Assembly (NCBI GenBank): GCA_964464925.1
Contig: CAYXLI010000022.1
Span: forward strand, 36,380 to 100,379
Direction of reading: 5' to 3'
Source of the DNA: CAYXLI01 sp964464925
Lineage (GTDB): Bacteria; Acidobacteriota; Terriglobia; Bryobacterales; Bryobacteraceae
Length of the DNA: 64,000 nt
The position numbers and the translations under genes were made by a program. Below, in pieces: positions 42,950 through 52,905 of the stretch. The first letter of the stretch is position 1. Each line of letters starts with the position of its first letter. The notes beneath the pieces are model-generated. The model was not told the DNA's origin and did not search any database. It was given only the letters and a program-made list of their open reading frames with translations.

Positions 42950-45366
42950 AGTGGGCGGAACGTTGGGCGAACGATCCGAGTCTCTACAAGCCCGAACAGA
43001 ACACCGACAAACCGAAATACTACGTGCTGGAGATGCTGCCTTACCCGAGCGGCACCCTGCATGTGGGCCACTTGCGAAACTACGCCATCGGCGATGCGCT
43101 CGCCCGCTACAAATGGATGCAGGGTTTCAACGTGCTCCATCCCATGGGTTGGGATGCGTTCGGCCTTCCGGCAGAGAATGCGGCCATCAAGAATAAACGC
43201 CAGCCTCGCGAGTGGACGCATTCCAACATCGCGGCCATGAAGCGCCAGCACAACCGCATGGGCTTCAGCTATGACTGGGATCTGGAAGTCTCCACGTGCG
43301 AGCCCGAGTATTATCGCTGGAACCAGTGGTTCTTCCTGAAAATGCTGCAGCGCGGTATCGCCTACCGCAAGAAGGCGCTGGTGAACTGGTGCCCTGATTG
43401 CGCCACGGTTCTGGCTAATGAACAAGTGGTCGATGGCTGCTGCTGGCGTCACGAGACTACACCTGTAATCCAACGCGAACTGGAACAGTGGTTTCTGCGC
43501 ATCACGGATTATGCGGACGAGCTGCTGGCCGGCATCGACAAGCTGGAAGACGGCTGGCCGGAACGCGTTCTGGCGATGCAGCGGAATTGGATCGGCCGTT
43601 CGGAGGGTGCGGAAGTCGATTTCCCCCTCGAATCCTCGGCCGAAAAGATCCGGGTTTTCACCACTCGCATCGACACGATCTACGGTGCCACGTGTGTCAT
43701 TCTTGCCCCCGGCCATCCGCTCGTAGTGCAGCTTGTCTCAGACGATCAGCAGCCGCAGATCAAGGCGATGATTGAGGCACAGGCCCGGAAGGATCCAGGC
43801 GACCTGGAAAAGGAAGGGCTATTCACGGGCAAGTACGCCATCAATGCCTTCAGCAAAGAACGCATGCCCATCTGGGTCGGCAACTTTGTCCTCATGGGCT
43901 ACGGCACTGGCGCTATCATGGCCGTCCCCGCACATGACCAGCGCGACTTTGAATTCTGCAAACAATATGGCATTCCGGTCAAGCCCGTGATTCGGCCGCT
44001 GGATGCTCCCCTGCCCTCTTCAGAAGAACTGAAGGAAGCCTATTCCGATTACGGGATCGTCGAAAATTCCGGACCATATAGCGGGCTGCCCAGCGAGGAA
44101 GCCCGGGAGAAGATGGCCACCTATGCGCAGGAACACTGTTTCGGCAAGAAGGCAGTCACGTTCCGCATCAAGGATTGGGGCATCTCACGCCAGCGCTATT
44201 GGGGCACCCCGATTCCCGTGATCCACTGCCCTGCCGACGGCGTCGTTCCTGTCCCGGAGGAGGATCTGCCGGTCGTGCTCCCGCTGGACGTGGAGATCAC
44301 CGGTACCGGTCAGTCACCCCTTGCGAATGTGCCCGAGTTTCTGAACGTGAAATGTCCGAAGTGCGGCGGCCCCGCTCGCCGCGAGACGGACACCATGGAT
44401 ACGTTCGTCGACTCTTCGTGGTACTTCTACCGCTACTGCGACGCGCACAACCACAAGGCTCCCTTCGATTCCAAGAAGATCGCCTATTGGTTTCCGATAG
44501 ACCAGTACATCGGTGGCGTGGAGCACGCCATTCTTCATCTCATCTACTCGCGTTTCTGGACGAAGATGATGCGCGATATCGGCGTGATTTCCAACAGCGA
44601 GCCCGTCACACGCCTGTTCACGCAAGGCATGGTGATCAAAGACGGGGCCAAGATGTCGAAGAATAAGGGCAATGTGGTCAGCGCCGATGAAATGCTGGAG
44701 CGGTTCGGCGCAGATACGGGCCGATTGTTCGAACTTTTCGCAGCGCCGCCAGAAAAGGATGTAGAGTGGACCGATGCCGGAGCCGAAGGCAGCTACCGCT
44801 TCCTCGGGCGCGTCTACCGCTTCATCACACGCAACATCGATCGTGCGAACGCAGCCGTAGCCGTCAGCCAAAGCGAGGCGGACCGCAAAGTTCTGCGCAA
44901 GCTGCACCAGGTTTTGCGCAAAGTCACGGATGATTTCGAGACCCGTTGGCACTTCAATACCTCCATTGCGGCCATCATGGAGCTCGTGAACGAACTATAC
45001 GCGACCGAAGCGAACCTTACGCCTCCCGTTGTGGCGGATGTACTGGAGAAACTTGTGCTGCTTCTGGGTCCGTTCGCCCCTTATGTCGCGCAGGAAATGT
45101 GGGAGCAGATGGGCCGCGAAGGCATGGTCTTCAAGCAACCATGGCCGAAGTACGATATCGAATTAGCTAAGGAAGAGGGTGCTGAGGTCGTCCTGCAGGT
45201 CAACGGCAAAGTGCGCAGCCGCATCACTGTTCCGCACGGCACTTCCAGGCAGGATCTGGAGTCGTTAGCGAAAGCCGATGAAAAGATTAAGCCCTTGGTG
45301 GACGGCAAACAGATCGTCAAGGTAATTGCTGTCCCGGACAAGCTGGTCAATATAGTCGTCAAGTAA
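42910..45366 (+). CDS. leuS: Leucine-tRNA ligase
   Basis: An 818-residue class I aminoacyl-tRNA synthetase. The ATP-binding HIGH-type motif is HVGH at 51-54 (YPSGTLHVGHLRNYAIGD) and the KMSKS-type motif is KMSKN near 580 (GAKMSKNKGN). The editing domain (about 225-420) contains TRIDTIYGATCVILAPGHP, and the C-terminal region ends with VNGKVRSRITVP. Length matches the bacterial enzyme. The ATG lies 40 bp inside nfo. A short hairpin, treated separately, follows the stop. Confidence 0.96.
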   Translation: MPEKQYDHKEIELKWAERWANDPSLYKPEQNTDKPKYYVLEMLPYPSGTLHVGHLRNYAIGDALARYKWMQGFNVLHPMGWDAFGLPAENAAIKNKRQPREWTHSNIAAMKRQHNRMGFSYDWDLEVSTCEPEYYRWNQWFFLKMLQRGIAYRKKALVNWCPDCATVLANEQVVDGCCWRHETTPVIQRELEQWFLRITDYADELLAGIDKLEDGWPERVLAMQRNWIGRSEGAEVDFPLESSAEKIRVFTTRIDTIYGATCVILAPGHPLVVQLVSDDQQPQIKAMIEAQARKDPGDLEKEGLFTGKYAINAFSKERMPIWVGNFVLMGYGTGAIMAVPAHDQRDFEFCKQYGIPVKPVIRPLDAPLPSSEELKEAYSDYGIVENSGPYSGLPSEEAREKMATYAQEHCFGKKAVTFRIKDWGISRQRYWGTPIPVIHCPADGVVPVPEEDLPVVLPLDVEITGTGQSPLANVPEFLNVKCPKCGGPARRETDTMDTFVDSSWYFYRYCDAHNHKAPFDSKKIAYWFPIDQYIGGVEHAILHLIYSRFWTKMMRDIGVISNSEPVTRLFTQGMVIKDGAKMSKNKGNVVSADEMLERFGADTGRLFELFAAPPEKDVEWTDAGAEGSYRFLGRVYRFITRNIDRANAAVAVSQSEADRKVLRKLHQVLRKVTDDFETRWHFNTSIAAIMELVNELYATEANLTPPVVADVLEKLVLLLGPFAPYVAQEMWEQMGREGMVFKQPWPKYDIELAKEEGAEVVLQVNGKVRSRITVPHGTSRQDLESLAKADEKIKPLVDGKQIVKVIAVPDKLVNIVVK

Positions 45367-45386
45367 CGGAGCCGTAATAGGCAGGA

Positions 45387-45412
45387 AAGCCCCTACCGGA
45401 AGGCAGGGGCTT
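45387..45412. terminator. possible terminator between convergent leuS and tpx
   Basis: AAGCCCCT (45387-45394) and AGGGGCTT (45405-45412) can form an 8-bp stem with a 10-nt loop. The T run is weak in both directions (CTTG on the plus strand). It is the only structure in the 61 bp between the two stops. Confidence 0.45.
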
Positions 45413-45427
45413 CTTGACCGGTAGCGC

Positions 45428-45961
45428 TTATAGTAATTCCTTGACGGCCTTGAGTGCGCCGTCATAATCCGGATGATTCGCCACTTCCTTCACGTATTCG
45501 ACGTGTTTGAGCGTGCCATCCTTATCCAGTACGAAAATTGCGCGGCTTTCAATGCGCAGGTCCTTTATCAGCGTGCCATACGCGCTGCCGAACGAACCTG
45601 ACCGGTGGTCAGAAAGCATCCGCATATTATCGACGCCGAATGCTCCGCACCAGCGCTTCTGCGCGAACGGGAGATCCATGCTGATTGTGTACATCTCGAC
45701 CGTTGGCAGTTTGGCCGCTTCCTCATTGAACCGCTTGGTCTGCATATCGCAAACCGGTGTATCGAGCGACGGCACCACTGAGAAAACCCGTACCGCCTTT
45801 CCCGTACTGCCAAGATTGAACGGCTTCATACCGGCATCCACAACCTCGAAATCCGGCGCCTTGTCTCCTGCCTTCAGTTCGGGGCCCAAAACCGTCATGG
45901 GGTTACCTTGCAGCGTCGTTGCTCCCGGTCTCTCCACTACTTGCTCAACAGCTTTCGTCAT
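45428..45961 (-). CDS. tpx: Thiol peroxidase
   Basis: A 177-residue peroxiredoxin that reduces lipid and other hydroperoxides. Peroxidatic Cys71 is in SLDTPVCDMQTKRFNEE and resolving Cys105 in QKRWCGAFG, both as in atypical 2-Cys Tpx; the Tpx signature SMDLPFAQKRWC is present. It starts 6 bp after the YyaL gene's stop, so the two share a transcript. Reductant would be thioredoxin. Confidence 0.95.
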   Translation of the reverse strand: MTKAVEQVVERPGATTLQGNPMTVLGPELKAGDKAPDFEVVDAGMKPFNLGSTGKAVRVFSVVPSLDTPVCDMQTKRFNEEAAKLPTVEMYTISMDLPFAQKRWCGAFGVDNMRMLSDHRSGSFGSAYGTLIKDLRIESRAIFVLDKDGTLKHVEYVKEVANHPDYDGALKAVKELL

Positions 45962-45967
45962 ATAGCC

Positions 45968-48013
45968 TCATCTTATCAATCGCTGAAATTCTGCCACATC
46001 CCTTGCGGGTAGCTGGCAGGTGAAATCTTCACAAATGTACGCCCCGTTGGTCATAGTGTTTGTCCACGGGAACAGCGTCGAATCGGCCGCCACCACCGAG
46101 TACTCTGGCAAAAAGTGCCGGCCCAACTCGCGATGGAACTCCTCCCGGACATCCCCTGCAAGAACAACGTGCTTGGGCGCCGACTTCGAAAACAGTAGCG
46201 CCACCATCATCTGTGGCACGCCGGAGGCGGCCTCCTCCATCCGCGATCCAAATACCAGCAGCGTTCGTTCCGCCGCAATCCGGTAATCCTCCCGGTCCAG
46301 CAGCCTCGATAGCCGCAGAAGATTCAGGGCGGCGATTGAATTACCGGAAGGTTCGGCTCCATCGTAGTCCTCTTTCATACGCATGACCAGGGAAGCATCG
46401 CCCTGCGCCGTGCTGTAGAATCCGCCATGCTCCTTGTCCTCAAAGAGCTCCAACATGCGATCGGTCAGTTCCGTCGCGAACCGCAAATACCGGACTTGGA
46501 GGGATGCCTCGTACACATCCAACAGGCCTTGCGCCAGAAATGCGTAATCGTCCAGGAAACCTGGAATAGCGGCTTCACCTTCCCGGAATCTCCGTAGCAG
46601 CGTCGTGCCGTCATACATTCTCCCCAGGAAAAACAACGCGGCACGTTGAGCTGCGTCCAGATATGCCGGATTCCGCAGCACGTAATATCCCTTGGCTAGC
46701 GCTGAAATCATCAGTCCGTTCCACGCCGTCAAGACTTTGTCGTCGAGGCCGGGCCGCACGCGCCGGTTCCTTGCCTCCATTAACTTGTTCTGAGCCGTTG
46801 CGAAGTCCAAATCCACCTCGGCAGCCTGGAACAGAATGTTCTTCCCCGTGAACTCTCCATGCGGATCCTCCCCGGGACTCACGTTGCCGTTCGGCTCCAC
46901 TCCGAATCGTCTGCAGAACCGGCCTGCCACGTCCGCTCCCAGCACGTCCTCAATTTCCTGCTGCGTCCAAACGTAGAAAGCACCCTCGCCCTTCTCGTGA
47001 GGATTTGCACGATCAATCACAGAATCGGCATCCTCCGCTGAATAGAACCCGCCCTCCGGATGCGTCATGTCCCGAAGGACGTACCGGAATATGTCCTGCG
47101 CCACATTGGCTAACCCCGGATCACCCGAATATTGATAGCCCTCCAGGTACGACAACGCCAGCTGTCCCTGGTCGTACAGCATCTTCTCGAAATGCGGCAC
47201 GAACCAGCGCTCGTCCACCGAGTATCGATGGAAACCACCGCCCAACTGGTCATACATCCCACCCTTCGCCATCTCGCGAAGAGTTGTCATCACCATGTCC
47301 GCGGCTTCGTCGTTCCCGGACCACTTCGCATATCGCAGAAGAAAATTATGCGTCACTGACCGCGGAAACTTCGGAGCCCTTCCGAATCCGCCATGCCGCG
47401 CATCGAACATCCGCCGGTATTGCAGAAAACAAGACTCCAGAACGTCATCGCCTGGAATGCCTCCGCCATCCGGAACAAGGTGCCCCATCTCTTCCAATTG
47501 CTTCACCACGGATTCGCTCGATTCCAGAATCCGAAGCCGGTCCTGATTCCAGGCTTCCGCCAGTTTCTCCAGCAGGTATTTGAACCCAGGCCTGCCGTAC
47601 CGGTTGTCAGGCGGAAAATACGTGCCGCCATAAAACGGCTTCAGGTCCGGCGTAAGCCACACCGACATCGGCCACCCGCCGCTGCCCGTCGACGCCTGCA
47701 CGAAGTTCATGTAAATCCGGTCCACGTCGGGCCGCTCTTCGCGATCCACCTTTACGGGTACAAAATAACGATTCAGCACCGCTGCAATCTCTTCCGATTC
47801 GAACGATTCCCGTTCCATTACGTGGCACCAATGGCAGGTCGAGTACCCGATCGAAAGGAAAATCGGCTTGTTCTCTTCACGCGCTTTGCGAAACGCTCTT
47901 TCACCCCACGCGTGCCAATCTACCGGATTGTGCGCGTGCTGCAACAGATACGGGCTTTTCTCTTCGATGAGCTGATTGGTGGGCATGGGGATCCGAAAGG
48001 CGGGCACTTTCAT
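45968..48013 (-). CDS. Thioredoxin-domain protein of the YyaL/spermatogenesis-associated 20 family
   Basis: A 681-residue protein. An N-terminal thioredoxin-like domain (NHNPVDW-type HNPVDWHAWG, then FLSIGYSTCHWCHVMERESF with CHWCH at 60-64) precedes an (alpha/alpha)6-toroid domain. There GGMYDQLGGGFHRYSVDERWFVPHFEKMLYDQ is the diagnostic stretch, given here in parts GGMYDQLGGGF and HFEKMLYDQ. The biochemical role is not settled. ATG 48013 and ATG 47986 are both possible starts; neither has a strong ribosome site. It is divergent from the dipeptidase gene with only 14 bp between the two ATG codons. Confidence 0.88.
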   Translation of the reverse strand: MKVPAFRIPMPTNQLIEEKSPYLLQHAHNPVDWHAWGERAFRKAREENKPIFLSIGYSTCHWCHVMERESFESEEIAAVLNRYFVPVKVDREERPDVDRIYMNFVQASTGSGGWPMSVWLTPDLKPFYGGTYFPPDNRYGRPGFKYLLEKLAEAWNQDRLRILESSESVVKQLEEMGHLVPDGGGIPGDDVLESCFLQYRRMFDARHGGFGRAPKFPRSVTHNFLLRYAKWSGNDEAADMVMTTLREMAKGGMYDQLGGGFHRYSVDERWFVPHFEKMLYDQGQLALSYLEGYQYSGDPGLANVAQDIFRYVLRDMTHPEGGFYSAEDADSVIDRANPHEKGEGAFYVWTQQEIEDVLGADVAGRFCRRFGVEPNGNVSPGEDPHGEFTGKNILFQAAEVDLDFATAQNKLMEARNRRVRPGLDDKVLTAWNGLMISALAKGYYVLRNPAYLDAAQRAALFFLGRMYDGTTLLRRFREGEAAIPGFLDDYAFLAQGLLDVYEASLQVRYLRFATELTDRMLELFEDKEHGGFYSTAQGDASLVMRMKEDYDGAEPSGNSIAALNLLRLSRLLDREDYRIAAERTLLVFGSRMEEAASGVPQMMVALLFSKSAPKHVVLAGDVREEFHRELGRHFLPEYSVVAADSTLFPWTNTMTNGAYICEDFTCQLPARDVAEFQRLIR

Positions 48014-48027
48014 TTTAGCGTGCGAGA

Positions 48028-49380
48028 ATGCAGACGATGACCGCTGAGCAGAGATATCTCGAAGAGTTGAAGGAATTCCTTAGGATTCCAAGCATCAGCA
48101 CGAATCCGGAAAACGCTCCAGATATCCGCCGCGCAGCCGAATTCGTCCGGACACAACTCCAGCGCGCCGGCCTCGAAAACGCAGAACTGCTCGAAGCGGC
48201 AGGGCGCCACCCGCTCGTCTATGCGGAGTGGCTGCATGCTGAAGGCAAACCCACCCTGCTGTTCTACGGCCACTATGACGTGCAGCCGCCTGATCCGTTG
48301 GACGAATGGAAGTCGCCGCCGTTCGAGCCAGAGATCCGCGGAGAAAACATCTATGCACGCGGCGCGGCTGATGACAAAGGGCTGACGCTCATCTTAATCA
48401 AAGCAGTCGAATCCCTCCTACAGGAGACTGGCCGTCTTCCTGTCAACGTTCGTTTTCTCATCGAAGGAGAAGAAGAGACCGGCGGCGAACATATCGAAGA
48501 GTTTGTCCGCAACGGCTCGCCGAAACTACAGGCCGACGCCGCGATAATCTGCGATACCGAGATGTTCGCACCCGACCTTCCCACCATCTGCGTCGGGCTG
48601 CGTGGAATCGTGTACGGCGAATTGCATGTTCAGGGCGCGAAGCAGGACCTGCACTCGGGAGTTTACGGCGGTGCCGTGCCCAACCCCATCATGGCCGCCG
48701 CTGAAATTCTCACTGCGCTGAAGGACCGCAAAGGACACATTCATATTCCCGGCTTCTACGATCGCGTACAGGCTCCTTCGCAGACCGAACTCGACGCCTG
48801 GAAGCGCCTCCCGTTTGATGAGAAGAAGTACCTCGCCAACGAGGTCGGCTCCACGGAACTCACCGGCGAACCCGAATACTCCGTGCTCGAGCGTACCAGC
48901 GCCCGGCCGACGCTCGAGGTGCACGGGATCCGCGGCGGATTCACGGGTGAGGGCGCGAAAACCGTGATTCCCGCAAAGGCCGTCGCGAAGTTGAGCGCCC
49001 GCCTCGTATTCGATCAGCGCCCGGAAGAGGCCATTCAGCAAATCCAGGCGGCGGTTCAGAAAGCATGCCCCCGGGGAGTCACGGCCGATTTCGTGGTGTT
49101 GCACGCGGCGGCACCGTCCCTCGTCAACCCCGACAATCGCTTCATTCAAACCGCCGCCGAGGCCATGACAGAGGTCTTCGGGAATGAAACCGTATACATT
49201 CGTGGCGGCGGCTCCATTCCGATCGTTGGCATATTTGATCAGCATCTACATATTCCCAGTGTCTTGATGGGCTTCGGCCTTCCGGACGATAACCTCCACG
49301 CCCCCAACGAAAAACTGTATTTGCCGAACTTCTTCCGCGGAATCGGCGCAGTCAAGAAATACTTACAAAAGCTGGGGTAA
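48028..49380 (+). CDS. M20 family dipeptidase
   Basis: A 450-residue zinc peptidase of the CNDP/PepV-like M20 branch. Metal-binding and catalytic motifs are FYGHYDVQP (His, Asp), GAADDKG (bridging Asp), EGEEETGG (Glu general base pair), ICDTEMF (Asp) and a C-terminal His in NLHAPNEK. A lid domain with DLHSGVYGGAVPNP lies in the middle. It likely cleaves dipeptides in the cytoplasm, as no signal peptide is present. ATG 48037 is an alternative start. FumC follows 14 bp later. Confidence 0.9.
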   Translation: MQTMTAEQRYLEELKEFLRIPSISTNPENAPDIRRAAEFVRTQLQRAGLENAELLEAAGRHPLVYAEWLHAEGKPTLLFYGHYDVQPPDPLDEWKSPPFEPEIRGENIYARGAADDKGLTLILIKAVESLLQETGRLPVNVRFLIEGEEETGGEHIEEFVRNGSPKLQADAAIICDTEMFAPDLPTICVGLRGIVYGELHVQGAKQDLHSGVYGGAVPNPIMAAAEILTALKDRKGHIHIPGFYDRVQAPSQTELDAWKRLPFDEKKYLANEVGSTELTGEPEYSVLERTSARPTLEVHGIRGGFTGEGAKTVIPAKAVAKLSARLVFDQRPEEAIQQIQAAVQKACPRGVTADFVVLHAAAPSLVNPDNRFIQTAAEAMTEVFGNETVYIRGGGSIPIVGIFDQHLHIPSVLMGFGLPDDNLHAPNEKLYLPNFFRGIGAVKKYLQKLG

Positions 49381-49394
49381 AGCGTCTCATCGGT

Positions 49395-50744
49395 ATGGCC
49401 GATGAGTTTCGAACCGAACGTGACACCATGGGCGAAATGCGTGTGCCATCCTCCGCTCTCTACGGGGCACAGACACAGCGCGCCGTGGAGAATTTCCCTA
49501 TCAGCCGTCTTCGCCTGCAACGCGCATTCATACGCGCACTCGGCCAGATTAAGGCCGCCGCCGCCCGCGTGAATGCTCAACTCGGCTATCTGGATGAAGG
49601 CAAGGCCAAGGCCATAGAAGAAGCAGCCGTTCGCGTAGCTTCCGGTGAGTTTGACAACCAGTTTGTTGTCGATGTATTTCAAACCGGAAGCGGTACTTCC
49701 ACGAACATGAACGCCAATGAGGTCATTGCCCATCTGGCGGATGTGCATCCGAACGATCACGTCAATCTCGGCCAGTCCAGCAATGACGTGATCCCCACGG
49801 CAATGCACGTTTCGGCTGCGCAACTTGTTCACGATGAATTGCTGCCGGCCATGTACGCGCTTGAGCAATCATTTCTGAAGAAAGCCATCGAATTCTACGA
49901 TGTAATCAAGATCGGTCGGACTCACTTGCAGGATGCCGTGCCGATGCGCCTCGGCCAGGAGTTCAGCGGCTATGCCACCCAGATCCGCCGGGCCATTGAT
50001 CGCATCGAATACGCCGTACCCGGGCTCCTCGAACTCGCCTTGGGCGGCACCGCCGTAGGTACCGGCCTGAACGCCGGGCCGGGTTTCGCGGCCGCGGCCA
50101 TAGGACTTCTCTCTGAAATCACTCATCTGCCGTTTCGTGAGGCTCGCAACCATTTCGAGGCACAGGCAAGCAAGGACGCAGTCTGCTTCCTGAGCGGCGC
50201 CCTCAGATCTTACGCCGTCGGCTTAACGAAAATCGCCAATGATATACGCTGGCTCGGCTCCGGACCTCGCTGTGGAATCGGCGAACTCAAACTACCGCCC
50301 ACGCAGCCCGGATCCAGCATTATGCCCGGCAAGGTGAACCCGGTAATCGCCGAAAGCCTTCTTATGGTCTGTGCTCAGGTAGTCGGCTACGATGCGGCCA
50401 TCGCGTGGTGCGCCGCTGCGGGAAACTTGGAACTCAACGTGATGATGCCGGTGATGGCCTATGATCTTCTGGACTCCATCGAGTTACTGGCTGCGGCCTC
50501 GCGCAACTTCGAACGCCGTTGTATCAGCGGACTGCAGGCTGATGCAGAAAGAACAACAGGGTTTATCGAGCAGTCGCTCGCAATGGCAACGGCCCTGGCC
50601 CCTGTGATTGGGTACGAGAAGGCGGCTGATCTGGCCAAGCAAGCATATGCCTCTGGCAAGACGATTCGTGAAGTCGCTCGGGGCGTTCTGTCCGAAGAAA
50701 CACTCAACGAATTGCTCGATCCGGGAACTCAAGCCGGACCGTAA
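49395..50744 (+). CDS. fumC: Fumarate hydratase class II
   Basis: A 449-residue TCA-cycle enzyme interconverting fumarate and malate. The signature GSSIMPGKVNP lies near 310-320, with VFQTGSGTSTNMNANEV, KIGRTHLQDAVP and the C-terminal LMVCAQVVG region as in FumC rather than aspartase. The ATG at 49395 follows the dipeptidase stop by 14 bp. The visible TCA genes in the window, gltA and fumC, are far apart. Confidence 0.95.
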   Translation: MADEFRTERDTMGEMRVPSSALYGAQTQRAVENFPISRLRLQRAFIRALGQIKAAAARVNAQLGYLDEGKAKAIEEAAVRVASGEFDNQFVVDVFQTGSGTSTNMNANEVIAHLADVHPNDHVNLGQSSNDVIPTAMHVSAAQLVHDELLPAMYALEQSFLKKAIEFYDVIKIGRTHLQDAVPMRLGQEFSGYATQIRRAIDRIEYAVPGLLELALGGTAVGTGLNAGPGFAAAAIGLLSEITHLPFREARNHFEAQASKDAVCFLSGALRSYAVGLTKIANDIRWLGSGPRCGIGELKLPPTQPGSSIMPGKVNPVIAESLLMVCAQVVGYDAAIAWCAAAGNLELNVMMPVMAYDLLDSIELLAAASRNFERRCISGLQADAERTTGFIEQSLAMATALAPVIGYEKAADLAKQAYASGKTIREVARGVLSEETLNELLDPGTQAGP

Positions 50745-50767
50745 CGCGCCATGACATACTTCAGACC

Positions 50768-51181
50768 ATGAGGATATGTCTACTATTGTTCGCAGCCGCA
50801 CTCGCAGCGCCAAAACCATCCGATGAATCGCGCCGATTTCCCAAAGAGAATCTCGTGCAGACAAAGGTTATGGATGAGCACGTAATGGGCAAGCCATTTC
50901 TGCCAGGCGGCACCGTCGCGCACTATAAAAAGGGCAGAACAGAATTCGACCTCTTTGTCTCGAAACTGAAGGCGCCGGCAGATGCCGCCATTGCGCTGCT
51001 CGATTGGAAGAAAACCATGACGGATGCGAAACTGGTCGCCTCGTTCGGAGGCTACTTCGGCAAAGATGCCTCCAAACCCGTTTTCGTGTTTACGAAGGGC
51101 TCGTGGATTGCAGGCGTCGTAGGTTTATCGGAAAAAGAGGCGGATCTGCACGGGCGATTGTTGGCGGGTCGATTGGATTGA
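50768..51181 (+). CDS. Small exported protein of unknown function
   Basis: A 137-residue protein with a signal peptide (MRICLLLFAAALAAP). I recognise no family. The mature part is mixed alpha/beta with a hydrophobic-aromatic stretch (ALLDWKKTMTDAKLVASFGGYFGK, given in parts) and a KPVFVFTKGSWIAGVVGL strand pair. It follows fumC by 23 bp and ends before a terminator-like hairpin. Confidence 0.7.
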   Translation: MRICLLLFAAALAAPKPSDESRRFPKENLVQTKVMDEHVMGKPFLPGGTVAHYKKGRTEFDLFVSKLKAPADAAIALLDWKKTMTDAKLVASFGGYFGKDASKPVFVFTKGSWIAGVVGLSEKEADLHGRLLAGRLD

Positions 51182-51185
51182 GTTG

Positions 51186-51207
51186 CGGGGGCCCTGTTGA
51201 GCCCCCG
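51186..51207. terminator. bidirectional terminator-like hairpin
   Basis: CGGGGGC (51186-51192), an 8-nt loop and GCCCCCG (51201-51207) form a perfect GC stem between convergent genes. On the plus strand it is followed by AATACTGTTTTC. It ends the dipeptidase-fumC transcript and, less clearly, the oxidoreductase transcript. Confidence 0.65.
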
Positions 51208-51218
51208 AATACTGTTTT

Positions 51219-52766
51219 CTAGGTGAACTGCCAGCCCTTGCGGAACTTCGGCTTGAGATACTCGTTCGCAGCGTTGTTGTTGCTGAAACGCATCTTCGCC
51301 GCATCCCATTCGAGCTTGCCTTCCACGCGCAAAGCGATTACGCCCAGCAGCATCCACTCGACGAACGGCGCAGCCACGTTGAAGTTCGAGCATGCCGGAT
51401 CTCCGCCCTTGCAGGCGCGGATCCAATCACGATAGTGACCGGGCGAGCGCGTGAGCAGCGGCGCCGGAAAACGATAATCGCGCATTTTCTCCAGGGGAAC
51501 CAGACGGGTCTGCTCGCCGTAAGTACCAGTGGTGATCATGCCCTTGTCGCCGACAAAGAGGCTGCCATCCGGCGCGGGTACAACCTTCTCGGGATCGTTC
51601 TTCGTCTGTTCCCACTGTTCCCAATCGAACACCCGTCCGACAAATCCTGTCGGCTTCGGACGAGGCATGTTGGCGGGAGGCGCAGCCTGAGCCTGGCCCT
51701 GGCCACCAGCGCCACGGCGTCCGCCGTAGAGCATCCGGCGGCCCGGCATGTCGCCGAGAATCTCACCTTCCGGCACACCTTCGATCTTCGGGTTCTCCTT
51801 CAGACCGTCGTACCAGAAAATCTTCACTGGGCCCATATTGCCGCGCGCCGGGAAGTCGAAGCGAATCACCGACTGCTTCGGGAACATGAAGTCGCTCGTG
51901 CCTTCTTTCTTGATGCACTCCACGCTGGTTGGCGAACCGAGTTTCAGCGCTAGATTCGGGGCGCCAAGAATATGGCAAGCCATATCGCCGAGCGCGCCGC
52001 AACCGAAGTCGTAAAAGCCCCGCCAGCTAAATGGGTTGTAGAAGTATCCACCGAACCGGTTCGGATAGCCTTCACCGCCCGACGTGTACGGACGCGGTTC
52101 CGCGGCACCGAGCCACAAATCCCAATCGAGCGTTTCAGGCACGGGCGTCGGAGGCGGAATGGAGGTGAGGCCCTGCGGCCAGATGGGACGGTCGGTCCAG
52201 GCGTGCACTTCCTTCACGTCGCCGATCTCGCCGTTCCAGATCATCTCGGCGCACTGGCGGGTACCTTCGTTTGAGTAGCCCTGGTTGCCCATCTGCGTAG
52301 CGACTTTATATTTGTTCGCCGCTTCCATCAGTTGGCGGGCTTCCCAAACGGTACGCGTCAGCGGCTTCTGCACATAGACGTGCTTGCCTCGCTCCATGCA
52401 CCACATCGCAGCGGTCGCGTGCATGAAGTCGGGAATGGTCACGATAACCGCGTCAATGCCCTTTTCTTTGTCGAGCATTTTGCGAAAATCTTTGTACTTC
52501 GGAGCCTTATCGTATTCCTTGAACTTGCGCGCGGCCTGTTTTTCGTCCACATCGCAGAGCGCAACGATATTCTCAGTCGCGCACCCGTCGATATCGCTAC
52601 TGGCCTTTCCGCCCGCACCGATCGCGGCGATGTTCAGCTTTTCGTTGGGAGACTTGTAGCCCATCTGCTTGAGCGAAACTGTGCTCCCGAAGCCGCCCAC
52701 AGGGACAGCTCCGGCCAGAAGTGAGCCGTAGAAAAAATGTCGTCTGGAAAATCCTTCTTGTGCCAT
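51219..52766 (-). CDS. Gfo/Idh/MocA-family oxidoreductase, Tat-exported
   Basis: A 515-residue NAD-dependent sugar or inositol oxidoreductase-like protein. The N-terminal Tat signal SRRHFFYG decides the start at ATG 52766. The Rossmann motif NIAAIGAGGKASSDIDG, the KPLTRTVWEAR (K of EKP-type) and a large C-terminal beta-sheet domain with WPQGL and GFYDFGCGALGDMACHI follow. A Gly/Gln/Ala-rich linker (GGQGQAQAAPPAN) sits near 385-400. Exported members of this family are abundant in Planctomycetes and acidobacteria; substrate unknown. The 139 bp to the divergent UxaA gene show nothing definite. Confidence 0.88.
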   Translation of the reverse strand: MAQEGFSRRHFFYGSLLAGAVPVGGFGSTVSLKQMGYKSPNEKLNIAAIGAGGKASSDIDGCATENIVALCDVDEKQAARKFKEYDKAPKYKDFRKMLDKEKGIDAVIVTIPDFMHATAAMWCMERGKHVYVQKPLTRTVWEARQLMEAANKYKVATQMGNQGYSNEGTRQCAEMIWNGEIGDVKEVHAWTDRPIWPQGLTSIPPPTPVPETLDWDLWLGAAEPRPYTSGGEGYPNRFGGYFYNPFSWRGFYDFGCGALGDMACHILGAPNLALKLGSPTSVECIKKEGTSDFMFPKQSVIRFDFPARGNMGPVKIFWYDGLKENPKIEGVPEGEILGDMPGRRMLYGGRRGAGGQGQAQAAPPANMPRPKPTGFVGRVFDWEQWEQTKNDPEKVVPAPDGSLFVGDKGMITTGTYGEQTRLVPLEKMRDYRFPAPLLTRSPGHYRDWIRACKGGDPACSNFNVAAPFVEWMLLGVIALRVEGKLEWDAAKMRFSNNNAANEYLKPKFRKGWQFT

Positions 52767-52905
52767 TTTGATTAGGAGGCGTCTTGGCCTGACCGTTATG
52801 TTACAGCAATCTGATATCCGTGAGAAGCGTAGGCAGCTACTCTCCACACCGGCGGGACTCGGCTTCGCATGCCTTCGCGTCAGATCCTAGTACAATCGTG
52901 GTCAG

